Shown here: positions 33,907 through 48,200 of the stretch, piece by piece
How the letters are laid out: each line of letters begins with the position of its first letter
How positions within the stretch are numbered: the stretch's first letter is position 1
Source of the DNA: Balanoglossus misakiensis
Lineage: Eukaryota; Hemichordata
DNA length: 64,000 bases
Reading direction: 5' to 3'
Assembly: GCA_040954595.2 (NCBI GenBank)
Contig: CM082588.2
Location: 1,550,001-1,614,000, forward strand
The notes under the pieces: generated by a model
The model's input: the letters and a program-made list of their open reading frames with translations, nothing else
Told to the model about the DNA's origin: nothing
Databases searched by the model: none
Translations under genes and position numbers: made by a program

Positions 33907-36900
33907 CGTTGCAAACTGATGATGCCACGTGCAGTGTTTTTCTTCAATTTTCTGGTGAACCAGAAGAGATCCCTGTACAGTTAAACCGAGGTTCTTTGCA
34001 TCGTTCAACTGTCGACGAAACCCAAGACGCAGAGGAGAAGGCGTTGGTTATTTCGGCAATCTCGACGGACGTGGTAGATCTGGAAATGTGTAAAGTAAAA
34101 GCAGTCCTATGAAATAACACAGCATGCATTTCAATTCACTGCAAACATAACTTAATCAAACAGCCAACGACTACGCACAGACTCATAGCATGTGTTCAGC
34201 TCACGTTTGTTGAACATGCGCAAATGTGAATAAACCATTGCAACCTATATATGATCTTGCCAACCCCTTATTAAAATTACATCCCTGCATTGGTTCATAT
34301 GGAGCATATCATAAACTCTGAGCCAAGGCTTTATTTGCATAACTACGAACAATGGAAATGTAACAAACAGCTTCATCAAGGACATTGGTGACTGGTAACA
34401 TTGAATGGTACATACACGTATGTAGGGGGAAAATCATTCATTTGGCAATTTTGCTCAGTCTCGCCTACAGACTTGAGCACAAAGGCAGACAATAAGCTGC
34501 GAGATTCTGAAACGTCATTGAAGAATGGCAGCCTCCCTCAAGATGCCGCTTCAAAATATTAATTCTGTGCGATTTCATTAAAAGTGCTTTGCCCTCCTCC
34601 GGTACGTGATTATTATTGAAAAAAACACATGTACCCCTTGTTTACGGCCATCCCTTGCGTTAGTCTGTTCTGTTCAACTATATTACAAGCAGGCGTCTAA
34701 AGTCTGCATCAATTACTCACACATAGATGATCAGTTCAAACCTTCTACCTATTTATGGTGAGTTGTGAACATGCAGTCATATGGAAAATGTCGCGCTGTG
34801 TGACTGTGACTGTGTTACGGATAGATTAGAGTGGAAAAGATTAAGTATTCAGTCAATTTAATATAGATGTTCGGTTCCTAGAATGGATCTGCGTCATCTC
34901 ACATCATATGTTGTTGATCAGAGATGTGCCAATTGAAGTCACTTTGTAGTTTTTGGAATGAATAGCACACAAGGGAATATTTGAAGTCGACAAATTGAAT
35001 AACATAAAATTAAGTTATCTTCATCTGCACTGGCTCAAACAAGAACAATAGATGTAAAAACCATACAATTAAATAGTCATTCATACATGTGCAATTACTT
35101 GCACGTCGGAATATACCAATACAATATCAAAATTAACATCAAACATTTCCATCGTTCTGCATGTAATTTAGCTGATATTGGCTGATATTTTAGTATGAAA
35201 TCGCACTTTAGAATGTGAGGAGACGGCAATTTCATCTTATTGCAAGGAATGTAACTGCGCAATTTAATATTGTTGATTGGCACATCATCACGATGCGTTT
35301 TAGAATGAACCTTCTGACGGTTGTTGGCATTCATATGAAATGTATAGGCATGCGATTAGGATCCACTTATGGGAAGATATCTATGTGGAATCGAGCATTG
35401 ACATTTAGGATTTACTGTCAAAAATATAGAAGTTTAGGAATTTGCAAAGCGAATCAATTTAATGAATGTCATTTTACAAATTTACTTGGGTATAATTAGA
35501 GGTGATTGTACACATTTAACGGCTTGTTGACATTTATGGTACATCCATCGCAAGTTGTCACAATTTGAATTCATCATACATCTTTATTCCAAATGTGTTC
35601 AAACTCTTGACATTAAACGGAAGTCTGTGTGCGCACGTTTTTCTCATTGCATTGTGTACTTGTTGCGTTCTTGGAACTACTGAAGCTATAGCGTCAAGAA
35701 AATAATTAAACGCTTTCAACTGAAATGCGACGAAAGTGTGATATTCGTCGTCAATAAAGGGCGTGGTTTTCATGGTGTTGCCTAGGGAGAACAGCTAGCC
35801 ATTCTTCCCTTTTGAATGCAGACTCATCTGTCCCATCTATCCTTCAATGCTCACCCAGCAATAAAATCAGCAAACAAGCCACAAAACAGTTAATCTGGCA
35901 TTCCACCAACTTCATCGCTTGTTATTTGACAGTGTGTAGAAGGTACATTTAACTATCTTATCTTCGGTCATGCTTGGCAAGAGAAAGGTGTTTGTCCGGA
36001 TGGGAGCTCCCGGAAAATACAACCATTTAACTGGAAGAGCTGTTTGTTGAACGTGTTCTGATGACCCATTCTCAAATTTTAATTCATTATCCAAGCATAT
36101 GCCTGATGCAATTTTCATTATTATTTTATTGATTTCATCTATTCAAAGAATTGCATCGCATTCATAAATGCCCCTGATTAAATTGTATAATACCTCATTA
36201 AGTCAATGGAGCATGTTATTTACAATGGGTAAGCTACCGTCACTTCAGAGTTCGAAGCCATTAAAATTACTGGAAAAAGTATTGTGACCTTTTGGCCAAC
36301 TCAGTGAATTGACTGTTTTTACTCAATTAGTTTTTGCATGAGTTTAAATTTGTTGTTTTCTGCGTACGAGTGTTTTCTAATCAATCTCAAATAATGCAAC
36401 CCATCTTTGGCATGTTCCCTTACCCGTGGAACTGAATCTTGACATTTCTAGTTGTGTTTCAAAGCATGACTGTTAGGGCTCAGTACATAACAACCAAATG
36501 ATTCCCAGGTGAGGAAATTGGAGAGCTGTGTCAACAGAACAAAATTGTACTATTATTAAAAAAGCACCTGAATGATTAATGCCATAGCTTCGAGGAAAAG
36601 ATGTTTCTGTACCCGATATATAATGGTAGAAATTAGCCCAAGCTATACGTCAACTGGACACAGCTGCTTTAAACAGTTTGAGAGAAATGTCACTATCCTC
36701 CAATAATACACTAACAATGATTCTTTAATACAAACGCACCACAGGCCGGCACGATTAGAATGCAGCTATAAAGTCGTATATTTGACGTCTTTAATGCATG
36801 TTTCGTTGTTCGAGTTTATCAAACGTCACAACAAACGACAGACAAGACTTCGTTTGAAGGCCCATGCTTTTCACAGTGTCACAGATAATTATGGGAAATG

Positions 36901-39342
36901 TGTTGCGGTCTGTCGCAATTTTTTTTGCATAATTCAACCAATTTGAGATGCACTGACTCCTCGGATGTGGTTTTGCCTGCACTTACTAACAAGCCATGGG
37001 ATGTATGCATGGGTAGAGTTTCATGTTGTTCTTTACCCTGCAGGTATGATATCCAAAGTATCATGCAACTAAGCACGACTTGAGCTACATTCGCGATCTC
37101 CAACCACCTCCTAACAAGCTGTATTACGTTAACGAAGTTACTTCAGATTACTTCATCTAGATTATTCATCTAGACATGTTGCGAATGTTTCGTCAACATT
37201 AACAGAATAACTCTTGAACACTACAATTTTTAACGTCGATCGAACTATGACGTTCAATGTCAAAATAACCCTTCTATACCGGTATATCTGTCTGTCCTGC
37301 ACATCCAACCACCCAAAAGCCAAGCTATTTCATGGAGGAAAAATCGATAAGATTAAAAACGTAATGTTTTCCGTACAATTAATCATTAAGCTGCTGATAA
37401 ATTATTTTACAAACGTCGATTAAACAACCAGCTAATTGGATGGCAAGATATTGCAGGTAGAACATTCGCCCTTGCAATAATATATATATTATTAATATCT
37501 AATACTTGGCAGGTCCATCACTGTGCAATTTATAATTTATACATTTTCCAATTTTTGTGTGTTTAGTGAAGCTTTCAATAATCATTCTCGTTTCGCATTC
37601 ACATAAATAATGACACTCTGTGTATAAGTGTATGTTTTCCTGTCTGCCTGCCTTCCTACCTGCATGTCTGTCAACGCATGTCTGTCAACAAGAACAACTG
37701 GCCAAATTGGAATCAAATTAGATATGGCTTGCTGTATGAATAAACAGATATATCTACAATCGCTGGACGGCTCTGATGAAAACCACTATAAAAATATTCA
37801 CGAAAGCTTCTGATGACTAACATTAAATTTTAATATTTACAGAAAAATTCTTTGGTGTTAATGGTACAGAGAAATCCCTTGACATTAGTTCATATCAGTA
37901 ATATTTTTGACAACTCGACAAATCCATTAATTTCCGATACAAATTTATATCACTTTTCTTTCCATTTGTATTCAGACGTAGGTCGAAGGTATAAGCTCTG
38001 CTTCATAACAAGGACATTCTAGCTTAATGGATATTTAATCTATTTCTAGGATATTTCTATTTCTCATTTTGCCTCCTGTGTTCACATATGCGGTAGCTAA
38101 TGATTTACCGATTTCTATCTGTCTAGGTGTGCTTTGTCAGGTCTCATGTTGTGTTTGTATCGATGGTTTCGGTTACTTCCAATCAATCTCTCTTCACATC
38201 CAATCTGATTTCCTATATTTGCAGTATTTGACTTAGGCAATAGAGACAGTTGCACCAGCACTCAAGGAGAAAGCTAGCTGTCAAAGTTCACTATTAAGTT
38301 CTCATTCTTTAACATTAGCAGGTGCCCACATTCCTAGTTGACAGCTTTCTATTTTGAGGTATACAGTTAATTACTGCTTTGTGTGTGGCAAACGTACACA
38401 TGTTGCAATATTGTATGCAACACATCAAATCTCATCACATCGCAATGCAACATAACAGTTCTCGCAAACACTGGCTTTCGAGAAAATGAAGATGTATCTC
38501 TCCAGATGTTCCTGTATTCTCCATGATCACGTTGCTCGGTGAAACGATTCTATCGAAAGTATACACATGTACTGTGAACCCTTTGGTTCAATTTGTTTCT
38601 CAGTGCATCATATACGCCATGATGCAATAATTTAGTGACATGACTATAACGATTTGCTAAACTCAGCAATAACTGAATTCAGGTTTGTGGGTCGTCTAAT
38701 AGGGGCCAGGTCTCCTACATGTCAAAACTTTCATTTCTCGACTCATGTTGTGTCTGGTCAGGTTTATTACGTCGTTAATTAACGTTTGACAGATCCTTAT
38801 ATAATGACGTTTCACATCCTCCATTGAGTCTACGCTCTGGTATAGCAACCATGGTGTGCAAATAGACTTCCCCCATGAAACCATTTCCGCAGCTATCAAG
38901 AAGCATTTCATACATTACAAGTAATGAAGTAAATGATTTAACCGGCTGAACTTAGAAATCCTTTATGATGGGTGCTGTAATTATTCTGCAATTATCATGA
39001 TGATTACATGCTTGAATGAAAGTTAAATATTCGATTTGCGATGGTAATGTACATTGTACTGCAAAGTCATTATGTCAAGCGGAGTAAGTGATTGGTATCT
39101 AAGCATCACCACGACAACACCGACTTGCCTTGAAGATGGTCGTCAAGGAAGTTATTTTTTGCAGTGGGAAAAAAATCTATTCATTGTAAAAATCACTCTC
39201 GATTTTTGTCAAATATAACATATTTAATCATGTTCAAATACAGTGATCACAAATTGCAGCAAATTGGTCCATAGTGGGGAGTTAATAATCAGTTTTTGTT
39301 GCTGTTTATGTTTAAATACTATTAACTATTGGAAAGGCTGCT

Positions 39343-39376
39343 TGGTTGTTATTGTTGTTGGTGGTGGTGGTGGTGT
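39343..39376. repeat. GTT/GGT trinucleotide microsatellite
   Basis: A GTTGTTATTGTTGTTGG-type run passes into repeated GGT. Noncoding context. Confidence 0.8.
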
Positions 39377-40319
39377 AGTTTAAAGATAATGCGAGTATTA
39401 CCACAGAGCTTGTGTTAATTAAAGTCAATGTTTGGGATGTTCGTTCAAACCATGGAATAATGTTTTGACTGCTCGGTCGCACTGTGCTAAACGGTAACTG
39501 CCTATATATGACGTATGGTCTCACTACCGCTGAATTCACAGAATTACACAGTTTTCCCAAAGGCCAGTGAGAGAATTTATTGCACACGTGTTCCTGTGTT
39601 CAAGTACATGACAGAGAGACATAAGAAGTAAGGTCGATGTTTGAAGAAATTAAAGCAAACTTACTTCATATCAATGTGGTCATCTGACTCCTTATACACA
39701 TATCAAATTGTGTCTCTAAGCTAAAGAAGAATCTAACTGGAACTAATACGGAAAGTTCAAATTTTCCTTACCTATATCATATGACGAATACTTGTTTGCG
39801 TTGAGGTTATTTTTCACAAACAATGTCCAAACATCATGTACATGCTGCAGGTCTATCTACGGTATACTAAACCCTTTGATCGCATTTCATTTAATGCATG
39901 TGGGTCATTCTAGTCAAAGGTTGCTGCATAATTAGGCAACAGATACCAGCATATTGATGGTGATTTGATTGGATTGGATTTGATACCCTGCGAAGAGTCT
40001 TCAGAAAATTTGACTGTTGAATAATAACACAAGGCCGGGAACAAAATAACCTGTAAACATTGTTGTGTATTTATGAATGTCTATGGTCTCCCTGCTCTTG
40101 ATATTGTGATTTGAACAGGAAATAGTACATACATGTACTGCTTATTACATCCAAATTACATTCATTATTGAGTGGGGTTCACAACCATTATAGCCATCTT
40201 TAATAGGCCATGGCGAGTTGAATGGCGCAGATCAACTAAATATCAAGTACCATAACCTGTATACCCAGCCTCAGTGGCAACGTCAAGTCATATCTAGGAC
40301 CTGGTCCAAACACCTAGAC

Positions 40320-40373
40320 AAATACCAATCAATCTATCAATCAATCAAAAAATTTCAATCAATCAAGCAACAC
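40320..40373. repeat. (CAAT)n-type microsatellite
   Basis: Interrupted AATCAATC tetranucleotide repeat following a low-complexity stretch. Noncoding context. Confidence 0.75.
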
Positions 40374-41149
40374 TCAAGTTCAGGGCAATGTGCAGCCCCT
40401 GGAAATGCCAGTCTTAATTCATAAAGATCACATGGTGTATACACCTGTTTTACAACCGTTTTTAAGAGTGCATTGACAGAGGAACTCGCCGTGAAAAGAG
40501 CCTTATGGGAAAGCTGCATGTACTGCCCCCTTCAAGGTCTCATTTAATACAATTGCCTTCGCCGTGCAGTCATCCTTCGTACAACTAATAGTCTGGTTCT
40601 CTGACCCGTTCAGATAGAAAATTGACAAACTTGAAAAAAGTTGTGATAATTAAGTTATGTGGTCGCAATCCCCTCATAAAAAACAACAGCAACTAATTAC
40701 TCATAGAATAATTGATGATCTAAACGAGATGTTAAAAAATTTCTTTAAAATTTCGCTGTTGCCTGTTGACTTGTATCAATGGAAATTTAATTTGATCCTT
40801 TCTTCCTGGATATGTTGTGCATTTTCAACCTTTCGAACCTGACTTGTACGAGCGGGAAAATTTTCATTTGCAAGTAGGTTGTTTAGTAAGATTTAATCTA
40901 TGGGTTTACGTGTTCTTTTGAGGGGAAAGGTGCAATGTGTACAGGCGATCCAGAAGTGCTGTCTTTCAGACGAAGCGAATCGTGCAAATTTTACATGTAT
41001 ATCCTTCTGGGTGCAAAATTTCTTTAGTGCCCGAGAAATAGAATTGGTGATGCCACACCCAGTCACTCCATCGCCTAGGCCAGCTGAAAATTTCACACAA
41101 ATGATGACACTGATTGTTACGATAAAAACCATAAAATATCCATAAGTTT

Positions 41150-42720
41150 TCCTTATATGCCCTTAACATACTTGAGGTTGTTTTCAAAAGTAGAGATAAC
41201 GTTACCATTGCTGCAAGCATAAGGCATATATTATTAACATACTTTCTTTGAAGCAAAATATACTTTACACTGTATTCAGTATCAGTTGTACTTCTTTCAC
41301 GTGAAAGCAATTATTCACGACACGCACATCTATTCGTTCACCGCCAAAGAGAAGCAAGTAATCAAACTTCTACTGAAGTAAATGTATATGTGGAGAGTAG
41401 AAGTACCAAGTGCATTTATTTTTTGTGCCTGTTGCCGTTCAAGGTCGCAAATCAAGAGCCCACAAAATAGGATCAATAAATCGTGTTTTGCGAGCCATCT
41501 TCCCGGAAACTATGTCCACTGTTGCCACGGTGACTAGGGTGACTGTTTAGAATGTGTTTCATGTAGAAATTGCGGCGACGTGGCGGCGCAATGGAGGGGA
41601 ACGGATGCCGCCCAGTGGCATGTGATAAACGGTAACTACCTACAATTCTCGGTCCATTAGTGAATAGCCATCTTTACAAATCGCAGTGGCTTCAAATCAT
41701 TGTCAACAAACGTTACTCGCAAAAGGGCTTATGTCGTGACTGACTAAAATCTTCGCCAAGTTGGCGTGTCAAATCGTTTCAAATCGTTTCAAAGTAGATG
41801 TTCAACGTCGGTAATTCGCAGAAATCGCAAGAGTTATTCAACTATTGAATAAGAAATCCCATTATTTTGTCATTGATTGTAACATCCATAACACCTTTAT
41901 TTCACTACTCACCAATCTCTCATTAGTTCTTTTGAGTGACATAAAATCACATTGTACACAAAGGACTCATATCGAATCTACAAAAACACGTTATTTTCAT
42001 GCTCATTACCATATGGTTATTCACACAATACGGCAGTGTATGGAGGAGATCGAACTCTGTGTGCGACGTATTGGATGATTCGGATGAATCCTATACTTGA
42101 GGTAAATTTGGAAGAGCTGCAGTCCCCTGTGAAATCAAAGCCGAGACCTGAAGAAAATTGTTACAAACAGTAATATGCAAAAACTATTGGCATCAAGCCA
42201 AACATAGAATGCTTCAGTGCTTTACAAAATACACACACAAATGCATCAACTGTATTTTGACTCTGCGTAAATGCGGAAACACATTTTACAATAGATTGAA
42301 CATCAACATTCATGCCTTTTAAGGAGGATATTGTTGCCATGTGCATACCCTTCACTCACAAAAGTAATTTGGTGACTCAGCCTAATTATACTTAATTTCT
42401 CGATCACTTTGAGTCAAAACTGGCTGTTGCAGTATGCTATAGCTGTTTACACTTATCCGGACACCTGGTAAGCCTACCAACCGTTTATTAAAAGTGGATC
42501 GAGATGGCTCATATTGTAATTGTCGTTTTCTGCTTGTGGCACTAATATGTCCTTGAATGTATTTGTCTGTTTAAATATCACAAGTCCAGAGATAACAATA
42601 CCGTCCCTGCCGGCATATATTATTAACGTAATCTCTTTGACGCAAATGCAGTATACTTTGCGCAAATTTTGTAAAATCACACCACAAAAAAGGTTTTTGA
42701 CTCGTGTCCGTATCGGAAAC
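41150..42720. repeat. Pair of diverged duplicated segments about 1.4 kb apart
   Basis: About 41190-41300 and 42585-42700 share GAGATAAC, GCATATATTATTAAC, TCTTTGA and TATACTTT in the same order and spacing, with weaker similarity extending about 40 bp to the left. This could be two copies of a dispersed repeat or an old local duplication. Both are open on the minus strand over this length, but I recognise no domain. Confidence 0.45.
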
Positions 42721-45060
42721 AAAATCCTAATTAGATTGCATATATATTTTTGTTGAAGACTCAAGTTGCATGCTAGAGGTCTTGAAATAGAAAATTTTGA
42801 ATTTTGGGAGATGTGACTGTATGTTGCCACTTGAGTGACCCCTTGCTCGTGAACACTGAGATTATCCTGCTTCCTTTTACAGGCAGTTGGGTGTATACAC
42901 TCCTGCTAGAAACCAGTTTAATCCGGCGTCGGCTCGATCAGTGAAACCATGATAAGGATGAGAATACTTAGAAAAGAAAGCTTCATTTCCATCAGATTAC
43001 TGTGGTTTCTAGTTCGTCAGCGGTCACCTATATGCCACGATATGGGTATATTCATGTGTCTCGTGGGCTTGTTTGTGAAATCTAATGCACACTCTAATCC
43101 CTCTTGCTCGCAGGATATATTTTCAAAGATAAAATTTTACAAAACTATGAAGGACAAATATTGCTAGCTCGATATGGTTTCTGATTTGAAGATGATTTGC
43201 ATTGACTTTATTTGATATGATTGGATCTTGGTGACCCCTTTATTTTTGAGGAACAATTAAACGTTTTCAGATGGCTATATTCTCACTTAACGTAAACCAA
43301 GCTACTGAGATTAAGCATATTAACGAAACCTTATTAAAGGTATAATGGTCTTCCCCGTACAGCCCTAAAAGCAAATGGGGCTTCACCCACTTAGGTGTCG
43401 CAGATTTATAACATACAAACAGGGTCATGCACTATTCAAAGTGGATCTGCAGACCATTTATACAGCTGAAGAACCTATCAGTGAACATAATCATTCAGTT
43501 TAGACGCAACAATTCCAAGACAGCATTTGGAGGGAGAGAGGGATGGGTAGGAAAGGAGAGAGAGAGATGCAGACAGACAGATTAGATAGAATAGTGCATA
43601 ACGTAATTACACTCTGAGAGACCATCATTCTCGGTAACAACATGTCAGGTGTCACATGTCCCCTTTCAAGGGATAGTGCACTAAATGTAGGGTTGGAAGC
43701 ACTTCACTAATTGAGAGATTATGGTAAACTCAGGTACTTAGTTCTTTTAAGCTGACTATTTTATCGTTAAAAGATATGCTAAAAGTGGCAGCTCATGGAG
43801 CTTTTACAGTTGGGCAAGACTGATTGAAAAATCAGTGTCATTGACAATGAGAAAAATGCTGAAGTTTGCTTCAGTTTGTTCATTTGACGGTCAGGAATAT
43901 GACTTAGAGTAAGTAACAGCCGTTGTGCACAAAGTTCAGTTCAGTTGTTTCATAATAACTTTCAAATCAAACAATTCATTCTGTTGACAATCATTTACAG
44001 GTTGACCAAACTATAAATTGGGTTATGTGCCCTTGATGTGATATTCTGGATTTTACTGAACAGTGACTCTCAGGAGAGAAATGATATATTGTTCAATTGA
44101 GAAACACAAAAAGTGTACATGGCGCCGTAATTGCCACTGTGATGGACATGGTATACGTAGACGAACAGGTTCATTGGAAACATGGTAACGTTTCCGAGTG
44201 CGATTACACCACTTGATGCAAAGGCTGAAAAATCCAACCAAACCATGTATCTGAATACTCGCAAATCACCTATGGCTATATAATGTACCTTGTGAAAGTA
44301 GTGACACATTTTTGAATGCAGTTGTGTTTTTAAGATGTGAAAAGACTATCACACAAAACTGGAGTATCTTACTCTGGCAGTATCTATCAGACTCACAAAT
44401 GACCTTCACTAGCTTATTTGCTGACTGTTCCACTGTGAAATTGCTCAAACTATTCTCTTGACATTCTGTTCTACACTGACTTTGATTGTAGATTTACTCA
44501 AAGATAAAGCTCATCGCTGCTGTAATCATGTATTATTTGCACAGCCAGCTATTCACTATCATCTTAAACAGCTGAACATGACTCTATAAATACACCATCT
44601 AAGGTCGCAGATATCTCTAGAGAATTTCGACATTCGAATAAGCATAAAGCAGATTCAAAGGTCACCAAAATATCAACTCTAATTTATGGGTTCCTCCAAA
44701 TGAAAATTCACTCAATTCAACAGATTTTTATCGTCTTGAAGGCGTCCAGGAGATTACAATTTTATGCACATCCTATGCATTCATAAAGATTAACTCTAGC
44801 TTTTCAGATCCTTTTACTATATGGACACAATACCGATTGTTAACAAGGAAAACTATTGTTACTGTATTTGTGCGTGGGTCACAACTGTAAATGCAATTAC
44901 CAAGAAAGCGTATTTAGTCCATGTTCAGTTTGAATATATCTATTCAAACTCTTTTTTTCTTCTTCAAAACACCTTGAATGACAGCGCTGTGCATACATGA
45001 TTTTGCCAGAAGATAAAAAAGCACAAGGATCAGTCATTTAGATGGGTTTCAAACCACGCA

Positions 45061-45066
45061 TTTATT
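45061..45066 (-). terminator. Candidate poly(A) signal of RAD54B
   Basis: AATAAA on the minus strand, about 210 nt after the RAD54B stop codon. No other canonical hexamer was noticed closer to the stop. Confidence 0.4.
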
Positions 45067-45275
45067 TGCGAAACAACCAGTATTTAATTAATTACAGAAA
45101 AAAAAATATTTAATCATAGTTTCAGGAGAAAAGTGCACTTGATACAGAGAATATAAATACTGAAAATAATAGTCAAAAGTAAGAGCTTCCAGAGCTGTAG
45201 AGGTTCAAAGAGTCCTTGACTTGTTATATGTACAATTCAATACATGTTCTTAAGATTTCTGATTCTCTTTTTTTT

Positions 45276-48200
45276 CTATGAATTGGAAATTTCAAGGAAT
45301 TCACTTGGTTCTACGACTTGGTGATCATTGCGTCCATGAGACGAGTCGTCAGCGTTAGTGTTTGTTTTGAAAACAAACGTCACAGCTCTGGTCTTGGTGG
45401 CAACGTCTAGCAAATGACCGTCCTGTCAAAGAATAAATAATTTTCAAATTTATACATCAGGAGCATGTTTGAATGAATTTATGTTCACATAGTATGAAAA
45501 GGAATAAGGAAAGAACATCTTTTGCACTTCAGGCTGCATGTTTTCAAAAGTTTGGATAACTGAATACCAACATTCCATCTGTAAGCGTCACTTAGACATA
45601 CTTTGTGAAATGGTCTGTGAACCCCAGTAACATTTCTGCTACCTGTTAATTGATACATAACAATACAACTGACTGCTATCATAATGAATTTTAAGATAGG
45701 AAAGTGGTTGCAAGAGCATGTACCTGTAGAGCATCACTGAATGGAGAACTGTGGTGCTGCCATCTTGTCAACTCCGCCATAGATGCACTCTGTGATGAAG
45801 AGCAGGACAAATATGAAATTATAAATTAACCACAAACATAAATCTATTCACTCTGAACGAATGCTGTCAAGATCAATGAGAATAAAACATCGCAGCCCAT
45901 CAAATTTGACCACTGCTCATAAAGTTTGCAGTGGTTCTTAATAAATAATCATATCTACTGACAGAAATGATTAATCATTGATTAAGCACTGTGCATGGAA
46001 CATACATTTTGTTTTATCTACCATAGACAACAAGGAGAGATATGAACAGCAGTGAAATCAATGGTGGACGATGTCACTCAAATCATCAAACAACGTTGAT
46101 TTTGCTGCTAGCAAATTTCTTTTGACTAGCATCAAACAATTTATACTCTCAGTTTCATTCACAGGAATAATTTCATGCCAACAGACTGACCAACAGACAT
46201 AGACACCGGCATGACATCATGAATGACAGTATACCAATCTTATTCTAAACCAACCTTGGGTTTCAAATTTGATTTGCGATGAAAACTGCCCTCTTTGGCC
46301 GTGGCCAGTGATTGCACACAGCGGTTGTCTTGACAACACTGACATTCCAACAGATCATGGGTCAAACAGGCAGTGTCTTCATGCAGACTGAACAAATCCT
46401 GCAAAAAGGAAATCAAACAATTAAACATGACACAAAGATTATTATCATTCAGTCCAGACTGAAGGAAATGAACGGCCAGATTTCCGTTCTGAATCTCCAT
46501 TCTTACTTTCAGATCTGCAGGAGAGAACTGGGCATCAGTGTCCTTCAAAAAATCGACAACGGCGCCGCTCAATCCTTGCTTTGATATTTGACGCTGGTAT
46601 ATCTTCTCTTCTATAGTTCCCTGAAACAGTAAAGAAATTACAATTTGATTGGCAAAAAAAACATGATATTTTTACGGAAACTGTCTATGTAGTCACATGA
46701 CCCAAAACTAACCCCTAACTGTCAGCATTAACTTTGCAGGCAGCTTTCAACTCAACAATATGCACTACTCTATACAGGTGTTCGCTACACACCATACATT
46801 TTAAACTCCCTACTGTGTTGTAGAAAAGACACATGCAGCCAAAGTACATTGTGGTACAGTTACTTACAGTGGTTAGCAATCTATAGATGTACACAGTTCG
46901 TCTTTGGCCATCCCACCATACTCTTGCCATTGCCTGGATATCAAATAAAACAAAATGCTAATATTTATCAAATAAAATAATATTTAGAATACACGATGGT
47001 ACTTTCTCATGTACAAACATGATGGCACATTGAATTCTGCAGGTTGCCTGGAAACGGTACAGTGTCCTTCCTCTTGTGATAGTGTGTATTGAACATTCAG
47101 TCACATTATCTAATAAACGATGGTACACTGCATTGAATTCGCTGTGAAAAGTCTTAATTTACTAAATGTCATTAGGGTAAGAAGTTGACCGGAAAATAAT
47201 ATACACTTTCTTCCCTTTTTTTGCAAAAATGAGTGTTGTTACTCAACTGGGTTCAGTGACACAGTGTTCTAGTTTATTATGACTTCTTGTATAATTTGTT
47301 TTTCACAAAATATCATGGTACATTGCATACAGTTTGAAGTCTAAATTAAAAGTGGGAGTGAGGTTGCTTGGAAACATTTAATTTGTTGAAGGCTATTACC
47401 TGTAGATCATTAGCGGGGTTCCAGTCAATATCATACAGGATCAGTCTAGCCGCACCAATCAGATTTAATCCCACGCCACCCGCTTTGCAACTCAGTAAAA
47501 ATACAACTGGAAAAAAAAGCAACACCACAGAATAAATATAACACAGAGTTCATGTTCTTTAGTTAAATATGCACTCTCTACCTGTAATAAAAACTCACGG
47601 CCAGACAAAAAGACGAAAGAAGGTGGTTAGAGAAATAATTATACTTGACGGCAAACAGAGAGAGACACTCATAGACTTACACTGATCTGAGTGCTTGTCG
47701 TTAAATCTATTCACAATATCCTGTCTGTTTGCCGAGGCTGTGCTTCCATCCAGACGGCAGTATGTATAACCTTCCATCTCGCACATCTTCTGGAGAACAT
47801 CTAACGTCTGCAAACAAAAAAGAATGACACAAAACATCTTTTCAGCTATTGAGATAACTTCAAAACTGTCACAGTACAAGCTGGTATTGACTGCTTCCCA
47901 AAACCTTAACCCATTCCCCCCACCCCCAGTTCACTTTCTAGAGGCCTAGGTTTACCATAGAAAACATAGTGCGAACTATAGTTACAACACATCGAACACC
48001 AGCTTACCTGGGTATAGTTGGACACCACCACAACTCTCTGCTTCGGTGTGGATTCATGGAAAGACTTGAGCATTTCAGATAACACTGTCAGTTTGCCAGA
48101 GTCATCTGTGTTCAATTCATTTGGGTCAAAACCTGGTGGGTATATGCTGAGGACATCTCTGAACAATGCATTCTGAAAACAAAATGTCATGATTTACAAC

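Larger units (their letters stand above)
33907..45275. other. 11.4-kb gap with no supportable gene
   Basis: It lies between the 5' end of the receptor cyclase and the 3' end of RAD54B (both minus strand). I read both strands and found only short open frames without domains or splice-consistent continuation. It contains the microsatellites listed separately and a diverged pair of about 110-bp segments (41190-41300 and 42585-42700). The proximal 1-2 kb probably holds the cyclase promoter, but no clear TATA box was seen. Confidence 0.5.

Noticed and set aside
36879-37103. Overlapping open frames on both strands near 36.9 kb
   Set aside because: No domain, no splice-consistent neighbours, and both strands open over the same stretch, as expected by chance.
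40893-41132. 79-codon minus-strand frame with a hydrophobic start, as a secreted peptide gene
   Set aside because: The start MVFIVTISVIICV looks signal-like, but there is no homologue I recognise, no paralogue and no promoter or splice context. Part of it overlaps a frame in another phase.
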